Below are positions 52,774-61,902 of a DNA stretch of 64,000 nt, in pieces. The translations under genes were made by a program, and so were the position numbers. The notes beneath the pieces are model-generated. The model was given only the letters and a program-made list of their open reading frames with translations. It searched no databases and had not been told where the DNA came from. Source of the stretch: Pedobacter boryungensis (GTDB lineage Bacteria > Bacteroidota > Bacteroidia > Sphingobacteriales > Sphingobacteriaceae); the NCBI RefSeq assembly GCF_013204825.1, contig NZ_JABMKV010000001.1, positions 682,001 to 746,000 of the forward strand, given 5' to 3'. Within the stretch, counting starts at the first letter, position 1; every line of letters starts with the position of its first letter.

Positions 52774-53706
52774 ATGTCTGAAGACTTGCTGATTATTTTA
52801 GGCCCAACGGCATCAGGTAAAACTAAATTAGCTGTGACATTAGCCCATGAATTAAATGGAGAAATCATCAGTGCAGATAGTCGCCAGGTATTCAAAGATA
52901 TGGATATTGGTACTGGAAAAGATTTGAATGAGTATCGAATAAATGGAAAAAATATTCCATATCATTTAATAAACATACAAAATGCAGGAACTAAATATCA
53001 TGTAAATGCTTTTAAAGAAGATTTTTATGCAGCGTTTAATGATATATCACAAAGAAAAAAATTGCCAATTCTTTGTGGAGGAACTGGAATGTATATACAC
53101 AGCATTTTACAAAACCACGAATTAACAACCATTCCTGTAAATCAGAATTTAAGAAATGAAATTCAAGATTTTACTAAGGAACAATTACAAGATAGATTAA
53201 ATTCTTATTCGGAAACATTAAGATTACATGCAGATTATTCGTCTGCAAAACGCTTAATAAGGGCAATTGAAATTGCCGACTACCTTACACATAATGAATT
53301 AGTTGAAATTGCTAGACCCACAATTAACCCAGTAATTATTGGTTTACAAAGTGAGGTTGAGACAAGACGTGAAAGAATTATTGACCGGTTAAATAAAAGA
53401 TTAAATTTTGGATTAATAGAAGAAGTTGAAGCCTTATTGAAAAGTGGAATTAGTAAAGAAATGTTAATTTTTTATGGATTAGAATATAAATTCATTGCAT
53501 CTTATTTAGCTGATGAAATTGATTTTATTACACTTAAAGAAAGATTAGGGATAGCAATTTGCCAATTTGCTAAGCGACAAATGACGTTTTTTAGAAAAAT
53601 GGAGAAAGATGGTGTTAAAATAAAATGGTTAAATGCTGATGAAAATTTAGTTCAGTTAAAAAAAAGCGCAATTGGTTATATAGAACAAAAAATTGATTTA
53701 AAATAA
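52774..53706 (+). CDS. miaA: tRNA dimethylallyltransferase
   Basis: 310 residues. P-loop LGPTASGKTKLAVTLA at 8-23, SADSRQVFKDMDIGTGKD, CGGTGMYIHSIL near 104, and the insert region with SAKRLIRAIEI. It adds a dimethylallyl group to A37 of tRNAs reading UNN codons. Predicted operon with the two unnamed genes upstream. Confidence 0.95.
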   Translation: MSEDLLIILGPTASGKTKLAVTLAHELNGEIISADSRQVFKDMDIGTGKDLNEYRINGKNIPYHLINIQNAGTKYHVNAFKEDFYAAFNDISQRKKLPILCGGTGMYIHSILQNHELTTIPVNQNLRNEIQDFTKEQLQDRLNSYSETLRLHADYSSAKRLIRAIEIADYLTHNELVEIARPTINPVIIGLQSEVETRRERIIDRLNKRLNFGLIEEVEALLKSGISKEMLIFYGLEYKFIASYLADEIDFITLKERLGIAICQFAKRQMTFFRKMEKDGVKIKWLNADENLVQLKKSAIGYIEQKIDLK

Positions 53707-53771
53707 TTGCATATTCGTCCATAAATAAATAGAGTTTTAAGAACTCAAAGTCAATAAGGATATTAACGCGG

Positions 53772-54899
53772 ATGAACAATAAATTACGGCCAATTATTAA
53801 ATGGACAGGTGGAAAGTATATTGAATTTGCTTTGTTTGCCGATTATATTCCCGAGTTTGATAGATATATTGAACCTTTTTTTGGTGGCGGAGGTGTTTTT
53901 TTTGCATTGCAGCCTAAAGTAGAATCATTTATAAATGATAAAAGTGCTGACCTGATTAATTTTTATAAACAAATTGGCCATAAGGAATTTAAAACAGAGC
54001 TTTTTAATTATGTAAGGGCTTGGGATGAGCTAGGCGATCTTACTAATAAAATGTGGGAAAGATGTTGTGTGCTTTTTGCTTTTTATATAGAGGGTACTGC
54101 ACCAGCTGCTCAATTAGAGGGTTTTTTAGCTGAACGACTAACAGATGCATTAAAAAAAGATTTTGTGCTTAATAATCAAGATTTTGTTGTTGACAGTGAT
54201 TTATTTAAGAAAACAATATTAGCCAGCATAGCCGATAAAGCAAGACGTATAAAAAGAATTTGTGAAAAAGAAGGACGGAATTTTAATGACGAAGAGCTTC
54301 AATCTCATTTTGAAACAGGAGTTAGGAGTGGGGCATATCTTTTTTTTAGAGCGCTTTTAAATAAACAATACAATCAAACTTTAAAACTTAAACCTGCAAA
54401 AGCAGCAGCCAATTGGTATTTTATAAGAGAGTTTTGTTATGGATCTATGTTTAGATTTAATTCTAAAGGCGAATTTAACATCCCATATGGAGGTATTGCT
54501 TATAATAGAAAAAACTTCCGCCAAAAGGCAGAAAATATATTTAATTCAGATGTTACCGCGTTATTTAAGAATACTTCAATATTTAATCTTGATTTCGAAG
54601 CATTTTTAAATCAGTTAGAATTAAAATCTACAGATTTTATTTTTTTAGATCCACCATATGATAGTGAATTTTCAGAATATGATCAAAGTGCCTTTACTCA
54701 AAATGATCAGCAACGCTTAGCGACATTTTTAATTCTAAGTCCAGCAAAATGGATGGTCGTGATTAAGGAAACAGAATTTATCAGAAGAATTTATACTCAT
54801 CCTAAAGTTAAAATTCTAACTTTTGATAAGAGCTATACCTACAACGTACGTGGTAGAAATAATAGAGAAGTAAAACATTTGATCATTACCAATTATTAA
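53772..54899 (+). CDS. D12 class N6-adenine DNA methyltransferase (Dam-like), no nuclease partner visible
   Basis: 375 residues, about 100 more than Dam. SAM-binding IIKWTGGKYIEF at 8-19, IEPFFGGGGVFFALQ near 33, and the catalytic motif IFLDPPYDSEFSEYDQ (DPPY) near 295. A helical insert (about 90-190) lies between motifs I and IV, in the target-recognition region. It methylates adenine in a short DNA sequence, probably GATC-like. No restriction endonuclease gene is adjacent, so it may be solitary or regulatory. Confidence 0.88.
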   Translation: MNNKLRPIIKWTGGKYIEFALFADYIPEFDRYIEPFFGGGGVFFALQPKVESFINDKSADLINFYKQIGHKEFKTELFNYVRAWDELGDLTNKMWERCCVLFAFYIEGTAPAAQLEGFLAERLTDALKKDFVLNNQDFVVDSDLFKKTILASIADKARRIKRICEKEGRNFNDEELQSHFETGVRSGAYLFFRALLNKQYNQTLKLKPAKAAANWYFIREFCYGSMFRFNSKGEFNIPYGGIAYNRKNFRQKAENIFNSDVTALFKNTSIFNLDFEAFLNQLELKSTDFIFLDPPYDSEFSEYDQSAFTQNDQQRLATFLILSPAKWMVVIKETEFIRRIYTHPKVKILTFDKSYTYNVRGRNNREVKHLIITNY

Positions 54900-55265
54900 T
54901 TGACAGTTTTAAACTACTATTAAAGATGCTAATTCCACTTATCATCAATTAATAATATTAAGCTCGTTATAAAAGTAATAGACATTTTATATATAAAGTG
55001 GAACAGTTCGATGTAGTGTATGCTGAACACAAAGGGTAGTTGTTAATTATCATTTTAGCCTAAATAAACTTAAAATGTGGCAAAATAAACTCTTTGTATT
55101 TTTTAGTTAACTATATGATTTTTAAGCATATCATTTTATCAAAATGTTAATATGTTATTAAATAATAGTTTTTCTTCTTTGGTGTATGGCATACAATTTG
55201 TTTAAATTAGAGTAATTAGGCAATAAAGCCTAATCACAAATTAAACTTACTAAAGTATTTTTAAA
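54900..55265. other. 366-base spacer without a gene
   Basis: A/T-rich. A TACAATTTG sequence (near 55192) is a near match to a -7 element for the OMP gene. I see no ORF, tRNA or clear repeat in the rest. Confidence 0.5.
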
Positions 55266-55772
55266 ATGAAAAACTCTACAAAACTCTTAGCTTCTGCAGT
55301 AGCTGCAGTAGCTTTATTTTTCTCAGTTAATGCAAATGCACAATCAGCACCTAAATTTGGAATTGGATTAAATGTTGGTGCAGGAACAAGTACTGGTCAA
55401 AGCCTAGCCATCGGTGGAGATTTGCGTTATCAATTTGATATTGATAAACAGTTATCAGTACCAGTTACAGCAGGTTATACTAGCATTCAATACAAAGAAG
55501 CTTATGGTGATATTAGCTATAGCTATATCCCAGTTAAAGCTGGTCTTAAAATCTTTTTTAGCAATACAGGAGCTGGAGCATATGGTTTAGCTGAAGCTGG
55601 TGCAGCATTCGGTGTTGGAGATGTAAGTGGAACAAACTTCGTATATTCTCCTGCAATTGGTTATGCATGGAGTAATGGTTTAGACTTAGCAGCTAAATAT
55701 GAAGGAATTACAGCAAACGGTGGTAATACTGGTTATGTTGGCTTACGTTTAGCTTACGGTTTTAAATTATAA
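55266..55772 (+). CDS. Small outer membrane beta-barrel protein, copy 1
   Basis: 168 residues. Signal peptide (1-25, SVNANAQ). About eight amphipathic strands, e.g. IGGDLRYQFDI, SVPVTAGYTSIQYKEA and YGLAEAGAAFGVG, ending LRLAYGFKL with the terminal hydrophobic/aromatic pattern. OmpA/OmpW-like size. Paralogous to the next gene; both have own terminators. Confidence 0.8.
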   Translation: MKNSTKLLASAVAAVALFFSVNANAQSAPKFGIGLNVGAGTSTGQSLAIGGDLRYQFDIDKQLSVPVTAGYTSIQYKEAYGDISYSYIPVKAGLKIFFSNTGAGAYGLAEAGAAFGVGDVSGTNFVYSPAIGYAWSNGLDLAAKYEGITANGGNTGYVGLRLAYGFKL

Positions 55773-55793
55773 TTAAAATATAATTTTATTTGT

Positions 55794-55827
55794 AAAGCCC
55801 TTGGTAATTTATCAAGGGCTTTTTTTA
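55794..55827 (+). terminator. Terminator after OMP copy 1
   Basis: 10-bp stem AAAGCCCTTG / CAAGGGCTTT with further inner pairing and a T-run. Confidence 0.85.
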
Positions 55828-55929
55828 TGAGTTAGATTCTAAAATAATAAAGTTTTTGAAATCCAAGATCAGATTTGATACGTAAATAATTACAAATAAA
55901 ATCAACTCTTAACTTAAGTATCAAAGACT

Positions 55930-56466
55930 ATGAAAACAATTACCAAACTTTTTACGATGGCTACAGTCGTATGTACAACTTTACTAAGTGTTAATGCCAA
56001 AGCGCAAACAATGAATATGTCTAATGGAATGGCTTTTAAAATTGGCGTAGGTGTAAGTGGAGGCGTTACAACAGAGAATTCTCCATTTAGTTATGGTTTA
56101 GGAGCTGATGTTAGATTGCAATATGATTTATCAAAAAGTGTGTCGCTAACAGCTTCTGGTGGTTATACTAGGTTATTTGCAAAAGATAATATTCCTGCAC
56201 TTGCTGATTATGATTTCATTCCCGCTATAGGCGGTGTTAAAGTATTTCCAATTGAAAGAATGTACTTAATGGCTGAGGTTGGAGCAGGTTTTGGTATACA
56301 AGATGGTTCTAAAACTTCATTTATTTTTGGTGGAGGTCTTGGTTATGAATGGAACAGCGGTTTCGATTTGGGTGTAAAATATCAAGGTTACCAACAAGAT
56401 GGAACTTCTACAACTTACCAACCTGTAAATGGCCAATTTGCTCTACGTTTAGGATATAATTTTTAA
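55930..56466 (+). CDS. Small outer membrane beta-barrel protein, copy 2
   Basis: 178 residues. Signal peptide (1-26, SVNAKAQ). The strand layout is like copy 1 (GLGADVRLQYDL, SVSLTASGGYTRL, MAEVGAGFGIQ, LRLGYNF). The 3' flank, including about 26 bases after the stop and the terminator position, matches copy 1, indicating tandem duplication. Function unknown. Confidence 0.8.
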   Translation: MKTITKLFTMATVVCTTLLSVNAKAQTMNMSNGMAFKIGVGVSGGVTTENSPFSYGLGADVRLQYDLSKSVSLTASGGYTRLFAKDNIPALADYDFIPAIGGVKVFPIERMYLMAEVGAGFGIQDGSKTSFIFGGGLGYEWNSGFDLGVKYQGYQQDGTSTTYQPVNGQFALRLGYNF

Positions 56467-56490
56467 TTATAATTAAAATCTAATTTTATT

Positions 56491-56521
56491 AAAAGCCTTC
56501 GAATTTTCGAGGGCTTTTTTT
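56491..56521 (+). terminator. Terminator after OMP copy 2
   Basis: Stem AAAAGCCTTCGA / TCGAGGGCTTTT (one G-U pair) followed by Ts. Confidence 0.85.
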
Positions 56522-56621
56522 GTTATTTTAAAATTATAAATGCTATTTTGAGCAAAAAACAAAATCTATCAAATTATCTGGTTAATTATTAAAAATTAGC
56601 AGATAAAAGAACTAAGCACAA

Positions 56622-57158
56622 ATGAAAACAAAACAATATTTTGGAGTTATAGCATTATCGATTGTAATGGCCTGTAATACTGCGAATAAATCTAAAGAAA
56701 CTAAAGATAGTACTGAACATAAAACTGAAGTGGCTGCAACAACAACGATTAGCTTTAAAGATGCAAAACTACAAAGCATTTACAGTAGTTATATTTTATT
56801 AAAAAATGCATTAGTTGCTTCTAAAACTACAGATGCACAAAATGCTTCAAAAGCGTTAGCAGCAGAACTTGTTACCTATAGTGGTTGCGAAAACACAGCA
56901 GTTACAGCACATAAAATTGAAGCTGCTAAAGATATTGTAACACAACGTAAAGAATTTACAGCATTAAGTTCTGATGTAATTGCATTATTTAAACATGCAG
57001 AACTAAATTCAGGGACTATATTTATTCAACATTGTCCAATGGCTAATAAAGGAGATGGTGGTGATTGGTTAGCTTCAGAGAAAAAAATTCAAAATCCATA
57101 TTATGGAAGTGAGATGATGGAATGTGGAGCTGTTATTGAGGAAATTAAAGCGAAATAA
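56622..57158 (+). CDS. DUF3347 domain lipoprotein
   Basis: 178 residues. Lipobox VMAC (Cys about 18) after IALSI. A helical DUF3347 domain (about 50-175) includes SSYILLKNALVASKTTDAQN, then IFIQHCPMANKGDGGDWLAS, and YYGSEMMECG. The HCPM and MxxCG motifs suggest a metal site. The DUF3347 domain also occurs fused to CusB-type copper-efflux adaptors, so a copper role is plausible. No efflux genes nearby. Confidence 0.82.
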   Translation: MKTKQYFGVIALSIVMACNTANKSKETKDSTEHKTEVAATTTISFKDAKLQSIYSSYILLKNALVASKTTDAQNASKALAAELVTYSGCENTAVTAHKIEAAKDIVTQRKEFTALSSDVIALFKHAELNSGTIFIQHCPMANKGDGGDWLASEKKIQNPYYGSEMMECGAVIEEIKAK

Positions 57159-57255
57159 TTTTTTTCTATAAAGATTGATGTGTTTTTTGCCAAAAATTAA
57201 CATCAATTTAACAGCATTGTTAGGTTAAAAAGTCAGATTTTAAAAACAGATTAAC

Positions 57256-57263
57256 TATTTTTG
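57256..57263 (+). promoter_or_regulatory. Candidate -7 element of gltA (TATTTTTG)
   Basis: Exact TAnnTTTG match, 23 bases before the ATG at 57287. Confidence 0.4.
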
Positions 57264-57286
57264 TTATTATATAAACTATAAAATAT

Positions 57287-58573
57287 ATGTCAGATATTGC
57301 AGAAATTAAGATAGGCGGTAAAACGTATGAGTTTCCAGTTATTACAGGAACAGAAGGTGAGAAAGCCATCGATATTTCAAAATTAAGAGATCTTACAGGT
57401 CATATTACACTAGATTTAGGTTATAAAAACACAGGATCTACAAAAAGTGCTATAACTTTTTTAGATGGAGAACTAGGTATTTTAAAGTATCGCGGCTATC
57501 CAATTGAACAATTGGCAGAAAAATCAACTTTTTTAGAAGTTGCTTATTTATTAATATATGGTGTATTGCCAAAAGAAGAGGAGTTAGCGAAATTCCAAAA
57601 TGAAATTAGTAGACATACGCTAATTCATGAGGATATGAAGAAATTTTTAGATGGGTATCCTTCTAAATCTCATCCAATGGCACAATTAGCTTCATTGGTT
57701 TGTTCATTGTCTACTTTTTACCCAGAATCATTAAATGCAAATTCTTCAAAAGAAGAAATGAATTTAACAATGATCAAATTGTTAGCTAAATTTCCAACAA
57801 TTGTATCATTCATTTATAAAAAGTCTCTAGGACATCCACTTATCTATCCAAAAAACAAATATGATTATGTGACCAATTTCATGAATATGATTTTTGGGCA
57901 ACGTACGGAAGAGATAGAAATAGACCCAGTTGTAGTAAGTGCAATGAATACTTTGTTAATTCTACATGCAGATCATGAACAAAACTGTTCAGCATCTACC
58001 GTAAGAATGGTTGGTTCATCAGATTGTAATTTATATGCTTCAGTTTCTGCTGGTATTTCTGCACTGTGGGGACCACTTCATGGTGGTGCCAACCAAGCTG
58101 TAATTGAAATGTTAGAGCTAATTAAAGAAGATGGTGGCGATACTGAAAAATGGATTAACAAAGCAAAAGATAAAAACGACCCATTCCGTATGATGGGATT
58201 TGGTCACCGTGTGTATAAAAACTTTGACCCAAGAGCTAAAATTATTAAAAAGGCTTGCGATGATATTTTAGAAAAATTAGGTATTAATGATCCAGTATTA
58301 GAAATTGCTAAAAAACTAGAAGAAGCAGCGCTAAGCGATCCTTACTTTATCGATCGTAAATTATATCCAAATGTAGATTTCTATTCAGGTATTATCTATA
58401 GAGCGTTAGGTTTTCCGACCGATATGTTTACCGTTTTATTTGCATTGGGTCGCCTACCAGGATGGATTGCACAATGGAAAGAAATGCATGAGAACAATGA
58501 ACCAATAGGTCGTCCTCGTCAAGTATATGTAGGAGATGTAAACATGGACTTTGTAGAAATTGATAAAAGATAA
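57287..58573 (+). CDS. gltA: Citrate synthase
   Basis: 428 residues, the hexameric type II (Gram-negative) length. Landmarks are FLDGELGILKYRGYPIEQLA, LHADHEQNCSASTVRM near 225, GPLHGGANQAVIEML (catalytic His) near 263, and GFGHRVYKNFDPRA (substrate His/Arg) near 304. The catalytic Asp lies in YPNVDFYSGI near 362. It condenses oxaloacetate and acetyl-CoA in the TCA cycle. Monocistronic with its own terminator. Confidence 0.97.
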   Translation: MSDIAEIKIGGKTYEFPVITGTEGEKAIDISKLRDLTGHITLDLGYKNTGSTKSAITFLDGELGILKYRGYPIEQLAEKSTFLEVAYLLIYGVLPKEEELAKFQNEISRHTLIHEDMKKFLDGYPSKSHPMAQLASLVCSLSTFYPESLNANSSKEEMNLTMIKLLAKFPTIVSFIYKKSLGHPLIYPKNKYDYVTNFMNMIFGQRTEEIEIDPVVVSAMNTLLILHADHEQNCSASTVRMVGSSDCNLYASVSAGISALWGPLHGGANQAVIEMLELIKEDGGDTEKWINKAKDKNDPFRMMGFGHRVYKNFDPRAKIIKKACDDILEKLGINDPVLEIAKKLEEAALSDPYFIDRKLYPNVDFYSGIIYRALGFPTDMFTVLFALGRLPGWIAQWKEMHENNEPIGRPRQVYVGDVNMDFVEIDKR

Positions 58574-58590
58574 AAAAAATATATTTCAAT

Positions 58591-58627
58591 AAAAAAAGCC
58601 GATGCTATTTTAGTATCGGCTTTTTTT
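58591..58627. terminator. Terminator between gltA and the DUF3667 gene
   Basis: Stem GCCGATGCTA / TAGTATCGGC with A-run before and T-run after; works in both directions for convergent genes. Confidence 0.9.
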
Positions 58628-58640
58628 ATTGCTCAAACTT

Positions 58641-59735
58641 TTAAATCATTACAAAGCTAAATGCAATAATGATTAAGAAACAAATTGTAAATACAAAAGT
58701 ATAGGCAAAACTTAAGAAAAACATTTTAAGTACTGTAATCCATCTTGTACTGCCATAAAATGTTCTAAGTGAGCGATAGATATACCATATAATGTAAATC
58801 GTACAGAAAGAACCCAGCCATCCACTAATATCATAAACAAAACCAAATAACCATTTTAAAAGTAGGGATACTAGTACACTTAAAAATATGGCTGAATGCA
58901 AATGGAATGAATATATGAGATGTTCGTAATAATACTTGTTCTTATTGATATAAACCAATTTGAGAATAAGTGCAAACAAGGGTAACAACAAGAACATCAT
59001 TTTTGGGATGTTATGCAGTAAATCTTCTTTAAATTTTTCGCCTGGATTCGGGTATTTATTGAGCTCAATACTTCTTTTGCTAATGTAATGCTTAATAAAG
59101 CCATCTCTTTTCTCTTTTGGTAAAGCTGATTGATGTTTTTCGTAATCGGCAACGGTAGTATCTTTTATTTTCCAATTTCCTCCCCAATTCTTCTTCTTTT
59201 TCTTTCCACTAAATAAATTAATATCTGTATCAGTATTACTACTATCTTTTTTAATGTCTTCTTTTGCTGCTTTTATAATGCTATCTCTTACTGTACTTTT
59301 CAATGGTACATACTTCATTGCTTCTTCTATACCTTTAATTTTCTCGGCTTGCAAGCTATCTTGTTGTTTTTGAGAAAGAACTTTACTTGTTTTGTGTTCT
59401 TTTTCTACCTCTTTTTCAGCTTTATTACCACTAAGAATAACCAAGAAAAAAACAATACTTATAAAAATGTATAAGCGGATAGGATGAATTGAAGACATTC
59501 TTTTACCTGCAACATACTCTTTAGTTAGTTTACCTGGTTTTAATAATAACGGGCCAATTGTGCCAAAAAATTTGTGCTCAAAATGAAAATAATCAGCAAC
59601 CGCATGAGTTACCATATGAAAGGCATCTTCTTTGGTAACTATATTTTCTTGTCCACAATGGGTACAAAAATTTTCTTCTACTATTCGCCCACAATTAAGG
59701 CAATCTTTTTCTTTTCTATGTTTGACTGATGACAT
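58641..59735 (-). CDS. DUF3667 family membrane protein with N-terminal zinc ribbon
   Basis: 364 residues. Zinc ribbon CLNCG at 12-16 and CTHCGQE at 24-30. Then a helix region VTHAVADYFHFEHKFFGTIG near 47, LLLKPGKLTKEYVAGKR, a hydrophobic helix, a long charged lumenal/cytosolic stretch (about 115-245), and three to four C-terminal helices. Family function unknown. It shares strand and a 17-base gap with the permease gene upstream. Confidence 0.82.
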   Translation of the reverse strand: MSSVKHRKEKDCLNCGRIVEENFCTHCGQENIVTKEDAFHMVTHAVADYFHFEHKFFGTIGPLLLKPGKLTKEYVAGKRMSSIHPIRLYIFISIVFFLVILSGNKAEKEVEKEHKTSKVLSQKQQDSLQAEKIKGIEEAMKYVPLKSTVRDSIIKAAKEDIKKDSSNTDTDINLFSGKKKKKNWGGNWKIKDTTVADYEKHQSALPKEKRDGFIKHYISKRSIELNKYPNPGEKFKEDLLHNIPKMMFLLLPLFALILKLVYINKNKYYYEHLIYSFHLHSAIFLSVLVSLLLKWLFGFVYDISGWLGSFCTIYIIWYIYRSLRTFYGSTRWITVLKMFFLSFAYTFVFTICFLIIIAFSFVMI

Positions 59736-59752
59736 TTTGCCTAAAAAGGAAG

Positions 59753-61084
59753 TTAGTGACTAATTGCTTCGATTGCTTTTTCTTCTGCTTTTGTATGTTT
59801 ATGTTTAAAGAATAACATAAAAAGAACTGCTATAATTAACGCATAGATAGAGAACGTTAACCAAATATCTCCCCAGTTCTTAAATCCATTAGAAAAAGTA
59901 AAATATTTACCTATTAAGTATCCGCTTAAAGAGCTGCCTAACATTGCACCAAAACCATTGGTCATCATCATGAATAAACCTTGCGCTGAAGACCTGATTT
60001 TAGAATCGGTAGAGGTTTCAATATATAAAGATCCCGATATGTTAAAAAAGTCGAAGGCCATTCCGTAAATGATATTAGATAATACAATGCTTGCTAAGCC
60101 AATTCCTGCAGGTGCACCGATAGAGAATAGACCAAATCTTAAAACCCAAGCAAACATGCTAATCAGCATTACGTTCTTAATACCAAATCTTTTCAAAAAG
60201 AAAGGTATTGCTAAAATAAATAAGGTTTCAGAGATTTGAGAAATTGAAATTATAATTGTTGAATATTTAACCACTATTGAATCAGCTTGACCCGCAACAT
60301 TCTGAAAATCTTTCAAAAATGTATCACCATACATATTAGTAAGCTGTAATGCTGCACCAAGCATCATTGAAAAGATAAAAAACAATGCAATATTTCTATT
60401 AGCAAACAGTTTAAATGCATCTAATCCTAAACGTTTACCAAGAGAAGAACCGGCTTCAACTGTTTTCTGTGGAGGGCAATCTGGTAAGAAAAAAGAATAT
60501 ATTCCTAAACAAATTGCTCCAATTGAAGCAAAATAAAACTGATTTGCATTCAAAATATTTCCTGTAAAACCTGCAATAGTTTCTCCCAAATGCTTTCCAA
60601 ATGCCCAAGGGGATAATTCATCGCTAAAGAGATTGGTAAACCACATCGCTACAATAAAACCTACAGTTCCCCATACACGAATTGGTGGGAAAACCTTAAT
60701 TACATCATATTTGTTATTTTTTAAAATAGTATATGACAATGAATTAGAAAGAGATAAAGTGGGCATGTAAAAGCACATTCCTACCAACAAAACCCAGAAA
60801 AAACTTGTTGGATCATTTGTTTTTGCTAGAAAAAATAAAACTACACCGTAAGATATATGTAGCATCCCATATAATTTCTGCAAACTAATCCATTTATCAG
60901 CTATTACACCCATAAGGGCTGGCATAAAAATAGAAGCAATTCCTAAAGTGGTAAAAACAGCTCCGAATTCTGCTCCAGACCAATGTTTTATTCCAAAACC
61001 ATAACTTCCTAAAGTAGTTAACCAAGCGCCCCACACAAAAAACTGCATAAAACTAACTATAGTTAAGCGTAACTTAATATTCAT
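59753..61084 (-). CDS. MFS nucleoside permease (NupG family)
   Basis: 443 residues, about 12 membrane helices. It begins MNIKLRLTIVSFMQFFVWGAW and includes TLGIASIFMPALMGVIADKWI and an SSAQGLFMMMTNGFGAMLGS segment, features of the nucleoside:H+ symporter branch of MFS (NupG/XapB). Imports nucleosides, consistent with the deoxynucleoside kinase at 11.5 kb, though the two are not linked. Confidence 0.9.
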   Translation of the reverse strand: MNIKLRLTIVSFMQFFVWGAWLTTLGSYGFGIKHWSGAEFGAVFTTLGIASIFMPALMGVIADKWISLQKLYGMLHISYGVVLFFLAKTNDPTSFFWVLLVGMCFYMPTLSLSNSLSYTILKNNKYDVIKVFPPIRVWGTVGFIVAMWFTNLFSDELSPWAFGKHLGETIAGFTGNILNANQFYFASIGAICLGIYSFFLPDCPPQKTVEAGSSLGKRLGLDAFKLFANRNIALFFIFSMMLGAALQLTNMYGDTFLKDFQNVAGQADSIVVKYSTIIISISQISETLFILAIPFFLKRFGIKNVMLISMFAWVLRFGLFSIGAPAGIGLASIVLSNIIYGMAFDFFNISGSLYIETSTDSKIRSSAQGLFMMMTNGFGAMLGSSLSGYLIGKYFTFSNGFKNWGDIWLTFSIYALIIAVLFMLFFKHKHTKAEEKAIEAISH

Positions 61085-61233
61085 AAAATGTTTATTTGTT
61101 TAGTTTAAAAGTAGTTGTAAGTTATAATTATTTTAAAACAATATCGATATGGATAATAAAATTGTGGACAAATACATTGTTAATAATTGATTTACAATAT
61201 AAAAGTCTGTGTATTAAAAAATTTTAAAATTGT

Positions 61234-61848
61234 TTAGGTAGAATTTCTTTTATTGAGTTCATCTCTAATACGAGCTGCTTTTTCATATGCTTCTTCAGCC
61301 AATGCTTCTTCTAACTTTTGCTGTAACTCTTCATCAGATAAAGATTGATACCCAGAAACTGGGATGGAGGTTTGCATATCTTCAGAACTATGTTCTTTTG
61401 CAATGGAATCAATGTTTTCTAAGAATAGGAAATCATTTCCTTCAATTACAATTCCGGCAGAAGATAAAATAAATTCGTAGGTATAAATTGTTGCATTAAA
61501 TCTAACAGCTAAAGCAATGGCATCAGAAGTGCGAGCATCAATTTCTTGTGTAGTTTTACCATCGGTACAAATTAGTTTGGCAAAGAAGACGCCATCAACT
61601 AAGTTGTAAATAATGATTTCTATAATTTCAATATTGTAGGTTTGCGCAAATGTTTTAAAAAGGTCATGCGTTAAAGGACGAGTAGGGGTCATCTTTTCAA
61701 TTTCTATCGCAATAGCTTGAGCTTCAAATGCTCCAATAATAATTGGTAAGCGTCTGCGGCCATTTACTTCGCCTAAAACAAGCGCATAAGCTCCAGATTG
61801 AGTTTGGCTATAAGATAAACCTACTATATCAAGTTTTACTTTTTTCAT
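61234..61848 (-). CDS. Bifunctional nuclease family protein (DUF151) with UVR motif
   Basis: 204 residues. The DUF151 domain (about 1-135) includes GLSYSQTQSGAYALVLGEVN, RRLPIIIGAFEAQAIAIE, RPLTHDLF and DARTSDAIALAVRFNATIYT. The C-terminal helical UVR/UvrB-UvrC motif (about 170-203) is SDEELQQKLEEALAEEAYEK. Related proteins are nucleases acting on DNA/RNA. Same strand as etfA, separated by a palindrome. Confidence 0.9.
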   Translation of the reverse strand: MKKVKLDIVGLSYSQTQSGAYALVLGEVNGRRRLPIIIGAFEAQAIAIEIEKMTPTRPLTHDLFKTFAQTYNIEIIEIIIYNLVDGVFFAKLICTDGKTTQEIDARTSDAIALAVRFNATIYTYEFILSSAGIVIEGNDFLFLENIDSIAKEHSSEDMQTSIPVSGYQSLSDEELQQKLEEALAEEAYEKAARIRDELNKRNST

Positions 61849-61858
61849 AGTTTGATAA

Positions 61859-61883
61859 GCCTATAAGGTTAAACCTTATAGGC
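61859..61883 (-). terminator. Hairpin between etfA and the DUF151 gene
   Basis: Arms GCCTATAAGGTT (61859-61870) and AACCTTATAGGC (61872-61883), perfectly complementary, loop of a single base (effectively three). It lies 19 bases after the etfA stop on the minus strand. The T-run is weak. Confidence 0.55.
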
Positions 61884-61902
61884 ATAATAGTGTTTTGTAA
61901 AA

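Noticed and set aside
51561..54899. Phage remnant around miaA (GNAT-like domain plus adenine methyltransferase)
   Set aside because: No integrase, structural or lysis genes, no att-like repeats, and miaA is a core gene in the middle.
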